Both the position numbers and the translations under genes were made by a program. Source: Thermaurantimonas sp046299575 (GTDB lineage: Bacteria; Bacteroidota; Bacteroidia; Flavobacteriales; Schleiferiaceae). From it: a stretch of 64,000 nucleotides of DNA. Below are positions 1 through 8,940 of the stretch, one piece after another (positions within the stretch are counted from its first letter, which is position 1; every line of letters starts with the position of its first letter). Location: NCBI RefSeq assembly GCF_046299575.1, contig NZ_JBKBHX010000001.1, forward strand, positions 310,001 to 374,000. Direction: 5' to 3'. Under the pieces are notes generated by a model. It had not been told where the DNA came from. It made no database searches and saw only the letters and a program-made list of their open reading frames with translations.

Positions 1-1
1 A

Positions 2-325
2 AATGCTGCGCGGCATGGCGACGATAGCCTTCCTCATGATGTCTTAATCCATAAATCTGCTGAATTATTAGCAGGAACCTTAGCCCTTATTGTTCCTTAC
101 ACCTACAGGAATTTGTTTTTACTACTGGCTGAGAATAAGAACTTACGCCCTTCACATGAAATAGTTATTCGTTCTAAACCCGATTCTGAAATTCCTATCC
201 GTGTAATACTTTTTTTTAAAAAGCAAATACGCAGCCCATCATTTTTTGAATCACACGAACTTGTGATTCGCAGAAGTGATAATTCTTTTACGGATGACTA
301 TCTGGATTTTGTATATCAGAGCTAA
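2..325 (+). CDS. C-terminal part of an unrecognised protein (cut by window edge)
   Basis: The frame is open from base 2 to the TAA at 323-325, giving about 107 residues of a protein whose start lies outside the window. An ATG-initiated reading in another frame stops within 50 bases, and internal ATG or TTG starts would cut a continuous open frame, so I treat it as a truncated gene. The visible part has a hydrophobic stretch (LLAGTLALIVPY) followed by a charged tail. I do not recognise the family. It points the same way as the DAHP synthase gene, 135 bases further on, but nothing visible ties the two together. Confidence 0.55.
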   Translation, partial: NAARHGDDSLPHDVLIHKSAELLAGTLALIVPYTYRNLFLLLAENKNLRPSHEIVIRSKPDSEIPIRVILFFKKQIRSPSFFESHELVIRRSDNSFTDDYLDFVYQS

Positions 326-460
326 ACGAATTTGACGAAATTGAAAAAATAAACAACGCAGCGCATTGTGAAATAAAAATAAAAACCTATTTAAAACGAT
401 AAAATCCCAACAATATAATTACGAAATCGTTAAAAAAGTTGGATTTTTGCAGGTGGGATT

Positions 461-1558
461 ATGAAAAATGTGACGGAAATACTGACCGGTAAGAGGAATG
501 GTGCCCATGTTCCGCTCATTGCCGGTCCATGCAGCGCTGAGAGTTATGAGCAACTACGCTCCACTGTACTTGAGCTTCGGGAGATTCCGAATCTGATCGC
601 TGTAAGAGCTGGCGTGTGGAAACCTAGAACTCGGCCTGGAAGTTTCGAGGGCATTGGCGAACACGCTCTTCAATGGATTCAAAAAATCAAAGAAGAAACA
701 GGGCTAAAATTTGCCGTAGAGGTGGCTAACTCCTGGCAAACAGAAGCTGCCCTTAACGCCGGCATTGACATACTTTGGATCGGTGCGCGCACCACAGTTA
801 ATCCCTTTTACGTACAAGAAATCGCAGAGGTACTGCGCGGGGTAGATGTGCCCGTGATGGTAAAAAACCCCATCCACGCAGACTTAGGCCTGTGGATCGG
901 TGGCGTAGAACGGCTTCGCAAGTCAGGTATTCGTCGCATCGTGGCCGTTCACCGGGGATTTTTTACTTCGGGCACCAGTGTTTTTCGCAACGACCCCAAG
1001 TGGGAAATACCTGTAGAATTTCGCACACACATGCCCGATGTACCCATCGTGTGCGACCCTAGCCACATATCGGGCAAGCGCGATTACATCTTCGAAATAA
1101 GCCAAGCCGCCCTCGACCTCGAAATGGACGGCCTTATGATCGAGTCGCATTACAGACCAGATCAGGCATTGAGTGACGCTGAGCAACAAGTGACGCCAGC
1201 TGAGCTCAAGCAAATCATGGCAAAACTCGTTCGAAGGGAAGAGCTGCCAGAAAATACTGAAGCCCTCGAACACCTCTACGCACTTCGTCATCAAATCGAT
1301 GCACTTGACCATCAGATACTCAACCTATTGGAAAAACGCAAACATCTGGTCGAGAGCATTGGCGAGCTCAAAAAAGATCACAACATTACGATTCTACAGT
1401 TTCAGCGTTGGTTCGAAATCGTAAAAGACCGCAGCCAGCTGGCCAGATTATTGGGCTTAGAAGAAGATGTGATTTTGGAAATCTTCCAACTTATACATCG
1501 ATCGAGTATTAAAATTCAGCAGCAAATTCTTCAAGGCAAAACCACCGACGTACAATAA
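461..1558 (+). CDS. Bifunctional DAHP synthase / chorismate mutase
   Basis: Catalyses the first step of the shikimate pathway (phosphoenolpyruvate plus erythrose 4-phosphate to DAHP) and the chorismate-to-prephenate branch step. Residues 1-255 form a type I-beta DAHP synthase: the phosphate-binding GPCSAES near residue 22, VRAGVWKPRTRPGSFEG with the KPRT motif, and the C-terminal DPSH. From residue 271 a helical AroQ-type chorismate mutase follows (LRHQIDALDHQILNLLEKR, ending near 350). The C-terminal mutase fusion is known from Bacteroidota such as Prevotella and Porphyromonas and lets prephenate regulate the synthase. The 365-residue length is normal. The ATG at 461 follows a T-rich TTTTTGC stretch that may be part of the promoter. 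No other aromatic pathway gene is in the window. Confidence 0.93.
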   Translation: MKNVTEILTGKRNGAHVPLIAGPCSAESYEQLRSTVLELREIPNLIAVRAGVWKPRTRPGSFEGIGEHALQWIQKIKEETGLKFAVEVANSWQTEAALNAGIDILWIGARTTVNPFYVQEIAEVLRGVDVPVMVKNPIHADLGLWIGGVERLRKSGIRRIVAVHRGFFTSGTSVFRNDPKWEIPVEFRTHMPDVPIVCDPSHISGKRDYIFEISQAALDLEMDGLMIESHYRPDQALSDAEQQVTPAELKQIMAKLVRREELPENTEALEHLYALRHQIDALDHQILNLLEKRKHLVESIGELKKDHNITILQFQRWFEIVKDRSQLARLLGLEEDVILEIFQLIHRSSIKIQQQILQGKTTDVQ

Positions 1559-1647
1559 GGTAAACTTTATCTTGTTAATATGTTTTTTGAGGTTTTCTAA
1601 AAAAATCAGGGAAGGGCGAAACAATAATTTTGTTTCAAATTTGAGGA

Positions 1648-4284
1648 ATGAAAAAAGTTCGCCTATTAAAAGCCTCAAAAATCCTAGTAATTTTCGCCAT
1701 ATTCCTCCTTATTGCCTGCGGCAGAAAGGAAGTCGAACAATTATCTCCCTTTCAATTCATAACACCTGACGCCTCGGTAGTAGTGCTTTCTCATTCTCCG
1801 CAAAATTTCATTGCCGATGTTCAGAAAAATGCCTTTTTCAAAAGTCTTAAAGGGTCAAAGTGGCTTGATGAAATAAACAAAGATCTTGAGTTTTTTCGAC
1901 TGTTGGCAGGCGATAGCACTTTTAGTGTTTTGACTAAAAATTCATTAACCGGAGCTCTGGTGCTATCAGGAGCCAAGAAATACGGTTGGCTGTTCATAGT
2001 TGAAAATCCCACAGGAAACTTTCAACCGGTAAAGGACACTGCGGTTTTTGTGATGAGCCCTTACACCTATGAGGGTATACGTGTATTAAAAGTCAAGGAT
2101 GCCACTTCTCGACAATTTTTCATAGCCCAGGTGAAGAACAGTCTTCTCTTCAGCCGTGAGAAAACTTTAATCGAAGAGGCTGTGCGCACCTATGCCGGAA
2201 AGCATTCGTTGCATTATCATACGTCTTTTACGGATGCTCTAAAAAAAATCAATAAAAAAGAACCTATAAATCTCCTCATTAACACAAAAGAATTTGCCAG
2301 TGTAATCGATGTGCTGATGCCTGCTGATCCACAAAAATGGATTAGCAAAATGGGGATGTGGGCATCGTTTGATGCTCTTTTCTCTGAAAACACACTGCAA
2401 ATCGATGGCCTTATTCAAGTGCCCGATTCCATGGGTTTGTATCTGTCCATATTATCACAGAATTACATAGCTGAAAAAAAACTTCAACACCTTCCTATCC
2501 CTGCACACGCTGAAGCTTTTGTGTACTATAATTTAGAGAATTATTCTACCTTTTACAGAAAATACCTGGAATATCTCGAACAGAATTCAAAACTTCAAAA
2601 ACACCAGAAATTATGGGATTCAGAATTTAAAAATATCGACATTAAAAAACTACAGGAATGGCTAAAAGGAGATTTTGGAATGTATTATTTACCCGAAGAA
2701 AACGGAAGTTCAAAAGTATTTTTTTGCAGAACAAATAACACTCAAGAATTTTTTAATACATTAAACATTGAAATCAGTAAAAACCCTGCTTTTACTTACA
2801 GAGGTCATGATATCTTCCAATGGCCATCTTTAAGAATTTTAGACCTCTTATTCAGCAATCTTAGTCAATTTACATCCAATGTTTTTTACACGATTTATGG
2901 TGACTTTTTATTGTTTTCAGATTCCGAATCAGCACTGATCAGCTCAATTAATTCTTGGGAAGAAGCGCTTTTATTAACTAGAACTAAAGAATTTGAAAAA
3001 ATACATTCAAAAGCGGGACAAATAGGACATTTTATTGCGTATTCAAGAAGAGGTTTTGTGCAAAAAAAATTAGGAAAAAACATTGGTAAAAAATATGTGA
3101 TAGTCAAAGAAATTTTAGAACGATCAGCACTATTCAATCAAGCTATTGTACAAATTAGTCCATTTAACCAGAATGCGTACATTTCAGCATTGCTCACCAG
3201 CGAAACGACTGACGACCAACCCATTCGGCAACTCTGGACATTAAAAAATGCTGATCCCACATTTGGACCATACAAGGCTTTAAACCATCAGGATGGCAGC
3301 TTTGAAATTGTGTACCAGGATTCAAAAAATGTATTACATGTTCTGTCATTATCCGGGTCGCAACTGTGGGAGAGGCAGTTAGATGCTCCTATCATGTATG
3401 CTACCCAATGGGATATGTTTAACAACGGCCGCTTACAGCACGTGGTAATTACTCAGCGCAGTGCCTATGTAATAGATCGCAATGGCAAAGACGTTGCCCC
3501 CTGGCCAAAAAAATTCAGTGGCACAATTACGGCTGCTGCTCTAATGGACTACGACCGAAACAAAAACTATCGCCTGATGATCGGCGAAGGAACTACCTTA
3601 CACAATTTTGACATAAAAGGCAACCCTGTAAAAGGTTGGCAATTGCAAAAACTACCTTCGCCACTGGCCTATACACCGGAGCTCTATCAGTGGCAAGGAC
3701 GAGATTTTCTCCTCTTTCAATGTCAAGACGGAACCATTTACGTAACAGATCGCACGGGTACTTCGCGATTAACTGGAGCGTATCCATTTAAGACGACTTC
3801 AAAACTGAGGCTCGTATTTCAGGCTGATGCAAAACCTTGGTTTTTGGCATTCATCAAACCTAATGGACAACTTGTCAGTGCCTTTCAAAATGGCAAAGTG
3901 GACAGTGTACGCCTGCTCAATGCAGTGGAATACGGTATGGTAGAATACGATGGCAGCTACCTCGGATATGCAGGCGGCAATCGCGTGATGGTAAAAGACG
4001 GTGATGTGATTTTTGACAAAAAAGTGCCTTTCGTACTCTCTTCAGCACCGAAAAAGATACTTATAGAAAAGGGGCCGTTTTACTTACTTACCAGCGATCG
4101 CGATGAAAAGATTGCAATTATGCGAAAAGATGGCAATTTACTTTCAGGTTTCCCCGTTTATGGAATGGGTGAACCTCTTGTGCTGTATTCAGAGCGTTCC
4201 GATCAAGTACTGCTGGTTTGTCGATCAGCACAAGGTCATTTGATAGCGTACACCTTCGACAAAAAACTCCTGAGTAACAACTAA
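1648..4284 (+). CDS. Large unknown lipoprotein with a C-terminal propeller-like half
   Basis: 878 residues. The N-terminus is a lipoprotein signal peptide: basic start, hydrophobic core and the lipobox LIAC, so the mature protein would begin at Cys24 and sit on a membrane facing the periplasm. Residues 30-530 form a region of unknown function in which short strands alternate with helices; it resembles proteins that report their own periplasmic folding, but I cannot name a family. From about residue 535 there are repeated short segments such as LWTLKNADPTFGPYKALNHQ, VVITQRSAYVIDRNGKDVAP and IYVTDRTGTSRL, spaced like blades of a PQQ-type beta-propeller. The middle part (2500-3150) is visibly more A+T-rich than the ends. 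It ends one base from the convergent pterin dehydratase gene. Function is unknown. Confidence 0.8.
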   Translation: MKKVRLLKASKILVIFAIFLLIACGRKEVEQLSPFQFITPDASVVVLSHSPQNFIADVQKNAFFKSLKGSKWLDEINKDLEFFRLLAGDSTFSVLTKNSLTGALVLSGAKKYGWLFIVENPTGNFQPVKDTAVFVMSPYTYEGIRVLKVKDATSRQFFIAQVKNSLLFSREKTLIEEAVRTYAGKHSLHYHTSFTDALKKINKKEPINLLINTKEFASVIDVLMPADPQKWISKMGMWASFDALFSENTLQIDGLIQVPDSMGLYLSILSQNYIAEKKLQHLPIPAHAEAFVYYNLENYSTFYRKYLEYLEQNSKLQKHQKLWDSEFKNIDIKKLQEWLKGDFGMYYLPEENGSSKVFFCRTNNTQEFFNTLNIEISKNPAFTYRGHDIFQWPSLRILDLLFSNLSQFTSNVFYTIYGDFLLFSDSESALISSINSWEEALLLTRTKEFEKIHSKAGQIGHFIAYSRRGFVQKKLGKNIGKKYVIVKEILERSALFNQAIVQISPFNQNAYISALLTSETTDDQPIRQLWTLKNADPTFGPYKALNHQDGSFEIVYQDSKNVLHVLSLSGSQLWERQLDAPIMYATQWDMFNNGRLQHVVITQRSAYVIDRNGKDVAPWPKKFSGTITAAALMDYDRNKNYRLMIGEGTTLHNFDIKGNPVKGWQLQKLPSPLAYTPELYQWQGRDFLLFQCQDGTIYVTDRTGTSRLTGAYPFKTTSKLRLVFQADAKPWFLAFIKPNGQLVSAFQNGKVDSVRLLNAVEYGMVEYDGSYLGYAGGNRVMVKDGDVIFDKKVPFVLSSAPKKILIEKGPFYLLTSDRDEKIAIMRKDGNLLSGFPVYGMGEPLVLYSERSDQVLLVCRSAQGHLIAYTFDKKLLSNN

Positions 4285-4285
4285 T

Positions 4286-4516
4286 TCAGAATAGAGCGTC
4301 TATTGCTTTGGCTAAGGCGTGGTCCTTTTCAGTGACTACCCCTCCGGCATCATGTGTATTAAGTCTAATTTCAACCCGGTTGTATACATTGATCCAATAG
4401 GGATGGTGGTTCATTTTTTCGGCCAGTAAGGCCACTTTCGACATAAAGCCAAAAGCTTCGACAAAGTCTTTAAATTCAAAAGTTTTGATCAGGGTATTGT
4501 TTTCTTCACGCCACAT
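4286..4516 (-). CDS. phhB: Pterin-4a-carbinolamine dehydratase
   Basis: 76 residues, short but complete for the PCD/DCoH family. It dehydrates 4a-hydroxytetrahydrobiopterin during recycling of the pterin cofactor of aromatic amino acid hydroxylases. The family core is present: AEKMNHHPYWINVYNRV with the catalytic His-His-Pro, then the RLNTHDAGGVTE-like segment with a third conserved His and the ending LAKAIDALF. The typical family N-terminus is present only in short form. No aromatic amino acid hydroxylase lies nearby, so its partner, if any, is elsewhere. Convergent with the lipoprotein gene, one base apart, with no visible terminator between. Confidence 0.88.
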   Translation of the reverse strand: MWREENNTLIKTFEFKDFVEAFGFMSKVALLAEKMNHHPYWINVYNRVEIRLNTHDAGGVVTEKDHALAKAIDALF

Positions 4517-4569
4517 AGGGAGATTTTTTTATGTAAAACACCTCCCTTATGCGAAAGTTTTATATCTAA

Positions 4570-5769
4570 CTACGGCAAAAAAGAGTAGCCATTTCGAGTT
4601 TTCCAGAGGAAATACTTTTCAAAAAGCACCTTGTTGAAATCACCAAAAATGTTGGGCAGCATAATGGCAAAAGCTCTTGGCTTGAAAAGTTTGTTTCCGA
4701 AGATGATTACTTCCTTATTGCCGGCGTCCATTACGCAAATAGCAGGGATATCGCCCCATTTTTTAGCTTTGAGTCTTTTCTCTCCTCTCACAACTCGGGC
4801 AATGTTTTCAGCTACGATTTTACCAGTCTCATCGCTCGGAAATCCTGTTTTTGGACTGCTGAAAGGTACTTTGCCGGGCTTAAAAGGTGGAACCACATTG
4901 ACAGCAATTCCTGCAGCCCAAATATTCGGATATTTCTTATGGCGGTAGGTATCGTCCACCTGAAGATATCCTGTGGGAGTAGACTCCAGTTCCTGAGAGT
5001 TTTTTATCAGATCAACTCCTACAAACGGAGGCATTACCATAGTAAAGACAGATGATATAACCTCACCGCTTTCCAGGATTACATCGGTGGGTGTCACCTC
5101 TTTAATGGCAGCCTCTGTACGAAAATCGACGTCGAACATTTTAAAGAAGCCTTTGAGCATAGCTTCGGCACCCGTCATGCCTTCGATGCCAAAGTGGCCA
5201 AGGTAGGGCTCAGGAGTTATCCAGGTGAGTTTTACGCGGTCGCGGATGTTGTTTTTTCTCAGCCAGTGGTCGAGGTTAAAGAGAAATTCATATCCTGCAC
5301 CCATACAGCCGGCATATTGAGTAGCACCTACAACGATCGGACCCGGATTTTTTGCAAACTCTTCGAGTCGCTTGCGGATTTTCATAGCCCCTTCGTGTGA
5401 GCCCACGTAGTAGGCATTCTCGCGTACACCAGGTGCTACATCGAAGTCCACTTTCGGACCGGTAGCTATTACGAGTTGGTCGTAAGAGATTTCACCTTCG
5501 GTGGTAGATACAACTTGTCTTTTGGGGTCAATCTTCAGGGCTTCAGCTTGTAGAAAATCAATTCTTTTTTTATGGAGAATTTTTTTTCGATCGAGGGTTA
5601 TATCTTTAATATCGCGTCTTTTGAAGGGTACCCAAATGAGGGATGGAATGAAGGTGAAAACAGGAGACTTGTCGATTACCAAAACATCTACTTGGTCCTT
5701 CAGTTTTCGCTTGAGCTCGAGGGCGGTGGTGAGACCGGCGAAATTCCCCCCGATTATTACGGTTTTCAT
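4570..5769 (-). CDS. FAD-dependent sulfide:quinone oxidoreductase-like protein
   Basis: A two-dinucleotide-binding-domain flavoprotein. The start used here is the ATG at 5769, because MKTVIIGGNFAGLTTA places the FAD-binding GGxxAG at the very N-terminus; a start seven codons upstream (5790) is also open. Family marks of sulfide:quinone oxidoreductases are the ATGPK loop, the segment TWITPEPYLGHFGIEGM and the late NIWAAGIA motif. Of the three redox cysteines of Acidithiobacillus SQR (128, 160, 356), equivalents of two are visible, Cys155 in AGCMGAG and Cys345 in PAICVMDAG; I see none for the first. It probably passes electrons from sulfide or a related donor to quinone at the membrane, but an NDH-2-like role cannot be excluded. 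Single gene. Confidence 0.72.
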   Translation of the reverse strand: MKTVIIGGNFAGLTTALELKRKLKDQVDVLVIDKSPVFTFIPSLIWVPFKRRDIKDITLDRKKILHKKRIDFLQAEALKIDPKRQVVSTTEGEISYDQLVIATGPKVDFDVAPGVRENAYYVGSHEGAMKIRKRLEEFAKNPGPIVVGATQYAGCMGAGYEFLFNLDHWLRKNNIRDRVKLTWITPEPYLGHFGIEGMTGAEAMLKGFFKMFDVDFRTEAAIKEVTPTDVILESGEVISSVFTMVMPPFVGVDLIKNSQELESTPTGYLQVDDTYRHKKYPNIWAAGIAVNVVPPFKPGKVPFSSPKTGFPSDETGKIVAENIARVVRGEKRLKAKKWGDIPAICVMDAGNKEVIIFGNKLFKPRAFAIMLPNIFGDFNKVLFEKYFLWKTRNGYSFLP

Positions 5770-5990
5770 TGTGATTGGAATTAGATTCAAATGTTCTTTA
5801 ATAGATCTCTGAAAAACAAAGACATAGCTTAGCTTATAAGGTAATTTTTATCACACAACAAGGTACTGAAATCTATTTTGGATAGTGATGAGAGCCTCCA
5901 GTAGCAGTCTTTGATAAAGTGCTTAAAGCCAACCCATTTAATCAAAAGTTGGAATTAAAAACCGCAATAGCTGGCAACTCGCTACGAAAT

Positions 5991-6025
5991 AAGAAAAAAG
6001 CCGTCTCAGAAGACTGAAACGGCTT
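5991..6025 (-). terminator. Rho-independent terminator after glnN
   Basis: Inverted repeat AAGCCGT-x-TCAG / CTGA-x-ACGGCTT at 5998-6025, with a run of A on the + strand at 5992-5997, which is the T-run on the transcript from the minus strand. It lies about 20 bases beyond the glnN stop codon. Confidence 0.85.
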
Positions 6026-6045
6026 GAGAATGATAAAATAAAAGA

Positions 6046-8238
6046 TTATTTAGAGAATAGAAGTTCTCTATACTTCGGCAGAGGCCAAAGCTGATCGTCG
6101 ATCATGAGCTCAAGCTTATCGACCTCGTAGCGTATCTTCTGGAAGAAGGGGAGCACTTTTTCGCAGTAGGCTATGGCGCGAGCCTCTGCATCTTCGATCT
6201 TATTGCACACCTTGCGAGTTTCAATCATTTCGTCTTTTAAAGCAATGATGGTAGATACGCGTTTTGAGATTTCCTTGATCATGTCGAGCTGCTCTTTTGC
6301 GACTACTTCAAACTCTTCAGGTGATAGTATTTCCTTAAGAGAGCGCACATTTTCGATCAAGGTATTTTGATACTTAATGGCCACGGGCACAATGTGGTTA
6401 CCTGCCATATCGCCCAGTACACGGCTTTCAATCTGAATTTTTTTGAAATACATCTCCTGCATGATTTCGTAGCGGGCATGTACCTCACGCTCGTTCATAA
6501 TACGGTGTTTTTCGAACAGTTCGATGGCCTTTTTATCGACGAAGGCTTTCAAGGCATGAGGTGTAGTTTTGATGTTGTTCAATCCGCGACGGGCAGCCTC
6601 CTGCACCCACTCTTCGCTGTAGCCATCACCTTCGAAGAGGATATTTTTAGAAGCGATGATGTAGTTTTTGAGCACGTTGAAGATGGCGTCGTCCTTTTTC
6701 ATGCCACCTTCGATAAGGGCATCTACCTCGGTTTTGAACTTCGTGAGTTGCTCGGCCATGATGGAGTTGAGCACGGTCATGGGGCCGGCACAGTTGGCCG
6801 AAGAACCGACGGCGCGGAATTCGAACTTATTGCCTGTGAAGGCGAAAGGCGAAGTGCGGTTACGATCGGTATTGTCGAGCAAAATCTCAGGAATACGCCC
6901 TACTACGTTGAGTTTAAGCTCTGTTTTCTGCTCAGGGCTGAGTTTTCCGTCTTCAACCTTTTCGAGTTCATGAAGCACTGAGGTTAGAAAATCGCCGATA
7001 AAAACAGATATAATGGCAGGCGGAGCCTCGTTAGCACCTAAACGGTGATCGTTTTGAGCAGAGGCAATGGAAGCTCTTAGCAGGTCGGCGTAATCGTGTA
7101 CAGCCTTGATAGTGTTGATGAAAAAAGTGAGGAACATTAAGTTGCTCTTTGGAGTGCGGCCCGGTGAGAGGAGATTTTTACCGGTGTTGGTCGCCATACT
7201 CCAGTTGTTGTGCTTGCCGCTGCCATTGATGCCGGCAAAGGGCTTTTCGTGTAGCAATACGCGGAAATTGTGACGACGGGCAACCTTGTCCATCAGATCC
7301 ATCAAGAGGGTATTGTGATCAACGGCGATGTTGATCTCTTCGAAAATGGGTGCCAATTCGTACTGGCTGGGCGCAACTTCGTTGTGGCGGGTTTTAACGG
7401 GTATTCCTAATTTATAGCACTCGTATTCGAGCTCTTGCATAAACTTCATAACGCGCTCGGGAATGGATCCGAAGTAGTGATCTTCCAGCTGTTGTCCTTT
7501 GGCGGGGGCGTGGCCCAGGAGGGTTCGACCGGTCATAGCCAGGTCAGGACGGGCGTTGAAGAGAGCTGTGTCGATGAGGAAGTATTCTTGTTCCCAGCCT
7601 AGGGTAGAGTAAACTTTTGTGATGTTCTTGTCGAAGTACTGGCACACGGCAGTAGCAGCCTTGTCGAGGGCGTTCATCGACTTCAGAAGGGGAGTTTTGT
7701 AGTCGAGTGCTTCGCCGGTGTACGAAACAAATACGGTGGGAATACAGAGCGTGTTACCCATTACAAAAGCGGGAGAAGTAGGGTCCCAGGCCGTGTAACC
7801 GCGGGCTTCGAAGGTGTTTCGAATACCTCCGGAGGGAAATGATGAAGCGTCGGGTTCTTGCTGTACGAGTTGGCTGCCGTTAAACTTCTCGATGGCTCGG
7901 CCTTCGCCTGTAGGTTCAAAGAAGGAATCGTGTTTTTCAGCGGTAGCTCCTGTAAGGGGCTGAAACCAATGCGTGTAGTGAGTAGCTCCGAGGCTAGTAG
8001 CCCATGCCTTCATACCAGCAGCTATTTGGTCAGCCTTTTCGCGAGTGATTTGGCTTCCGTTTTCGATGGCATCGCGTACAGCCTGATAGGCCTCGGAGGT
8101 AAGGAATTCGCGCATAGCGCGGTCGTTGAATACATGGCTTCCGAATACGTCGCTAACCTTATTGGTTGGCAGCGAGAATTCAACAGGTTTTCGCTTAATG
8201 CTTTCAAAGAGTGCGGTGAAACGGATGGATGTCATCAT
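6046..8238 (-). CDS. glnN: Glutamine synthetase type III
   Basis: ATP-dependent synthesis of glutamine from glutamate and ammonia. 730 residues, the usual size of the GSIII (GlnN) class, much longer than GSI or GSII, and typical of Bacteroidota. Visible motifs in order: THWFQPLTGATAEKHDSF near residue 100, EQEYFLID, RHNEVAPSQYELAPIFEE, GINGSGKHNNWSM (ATP and glutamate binding region) and NRTSPFAFTGNKFEFRAVGS. The N-terminus reads MMTSIRF, so either of the first two ATG codons may be used. A TTTG-N20-TTGCTTTG promoter-like pair lies just upstream and a strong terminator downstream, so it looks monocistronic. No PII protein or ammonium transporter is in the window. Confidence 0.96.
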   Translation of the reverse strand: MMTSIRFTALFESIKRKPVEFSLPTNKVSDVFGSHVFNDRAMREFLTSEAYQAVRDAIENGSQITREKADQIAAGMKAWATSLGATHYTHWFQPLTGATAEKHDSFFEPTGEGRAIEKFNGSQLVQQEPDASSFPSGGIRNTFEARGYTAWDPTSPAFVMGNTLCIPTVFVSYTGEALDYKTPLLKSMNALDKAATAVCQYFDKNITKVYSTLGWEQEYFLIDTALFNARPDLAMTGRTLLGHAPAKGQQLEDHYFGSIPERVMKFMQELEYECYKLGIPVKTRHNEVAPSQYELAPIFEEINIAVDHNTLLMDLMDKVARRHNFRVLLHEKPFAGINGSGKHNNWSMATNTGKNLLSPGRTPKSNLMFLTFFINTIKAVHDYADLLRASIASAQNDHRLGANEAPPAIISVFIGDFLTSVLHELEKVEDGKLSPEQKTELKLNVVGRIPEILLDNTDRNRTSPFAFTGNKFEFRAVGSSANCAGPMTVLNSIMAEQLTKFKTEVDALIEGGMKKDDAIFNVLKNYIIASKNILFEGDGYSEEWVQEAARRGLNNIKTTPHALKAFVDKKAIELFEKHRIMNEREVHARYEIMQEMYFKKIQIESRVLGDMAGNHIVPVAIKYQNTLIENVRSLKEILSPEEFEVVAKEQLDMIKEISKRVSTIIALKDEMIETRKVCNKIEDAEARAIAYCEKVLPFFQKIRYEVDKLELMIDDQLWPLPKYRELLFSK

Positions 8239-8258
8239 ATACGATTGAATTTTGCGTA

Positions 8259-8290
8259 CAAAGCAACGAAGCTAAATGGTATCTGACAAA
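8259..8290 (-). promoter_or_regulatory. Probable promoter of glnN
   Basis: On the minus strand TTTG (8287-8290) and TTGCTTTG (8259-8266) are separated by 20 bases, close to the Bacteroidota pattern TTTG-N19-21-TAnnTTTG with one mismatch in the -7 element. Transcription would start about 15 bases before the glnN ATG. Confidence 0.5.
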
Positions 8291-8940
8291 ATTTTTTATT
8301 TATTTTTTGTGTAGGAGTATAAATTTTATAGGGGTATTAGTGGAAAAATAGCATATTTTAAAAGAGACCCCCTCTAAAAAATACCAAGCTTCTGGTAATT
8401 TTTATTAAATGTTGTAGAAAATTTTACTCACCCCCAAACTTTCCTTCCGACGAAAGCTCAAGGGAGCTTTGTCGGTAACTTTGGCATTCTGCTTCCTGCG
8501 GACGCAAAGAGGGAGGACGGTCTATCTCTAATTCAGCTTGCAGGATTTAAAGAGGAATTAAGGGTGAGTATAAATGATTCCATCAAAATTTGTATTTGTA
8601 TATATCCGTGTTCTAAGTTTTAGTTTTCGTTAAGGTTAATGTTTTTACAAACGGCCGGAGGCCGCTGCAGAGCAAGGAATAATTCCCGCTTAATCTGCAG
8701 GCGAGTGTTCTAATGCTTTACAAAAACGAAGCTGACTGGCCAAAATGAAGGATTTTAAAGATCCCATACCTGAAATCAACTAAATAACTTTTCAAAATTT
8801 TTTTGCTAAAATTATTAGCGAAAGGAATGTTATTTAACCATTAATTTCTCGTAAAACTGTTTAGATTAATAGGATATAACAGACTTTTGTACAACAGATT
8901 ATACAAACCCCACGTTAAGGTTTGAAATAAATACTGCAGC
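8291..8940. other. Non-coding gap between glnN and sixA
   Basis: About 650 bases with no credible gene. It holds copy A of a dispersed repeat (8447-8592). Downstream at 8652-8664 is a short GGCCGgaGGCC dyad, and two CTGCAG hexamers at 8664-8669 and 8695-8700 bracket a purine-rich stretch. The last 150 bases before sixA are A+T-rich; I found no full TAnnTTTG promoter there. Confidence 0.6.
8447..8592 (+). repeat. Dispersed intergenic repeat, copy A
   Basis: Two modules. The left one (8447-8485) is a hairpin whose arms CCGAC(G)AAAGCTC and GAGCTTTGTCGG pair over 12 bases with one bulge. The right one (8534-8592) has the core GGATTTAAAGAGGAATTAAG followed by GGTGAGTATAAATGATTCC. Both recur in copy B (20145-20263, inverted); the right module also recurs in copy C (37162-37233). 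The spacer between modules is longer here than in copy B. Confidence 0.75.

Noticed and set aside
6367..6981. 204-codon open frame on the + strand opposite glnN
   Set aside because: It is antisense to conserved glutamine synthetase residues and resembles no protein.
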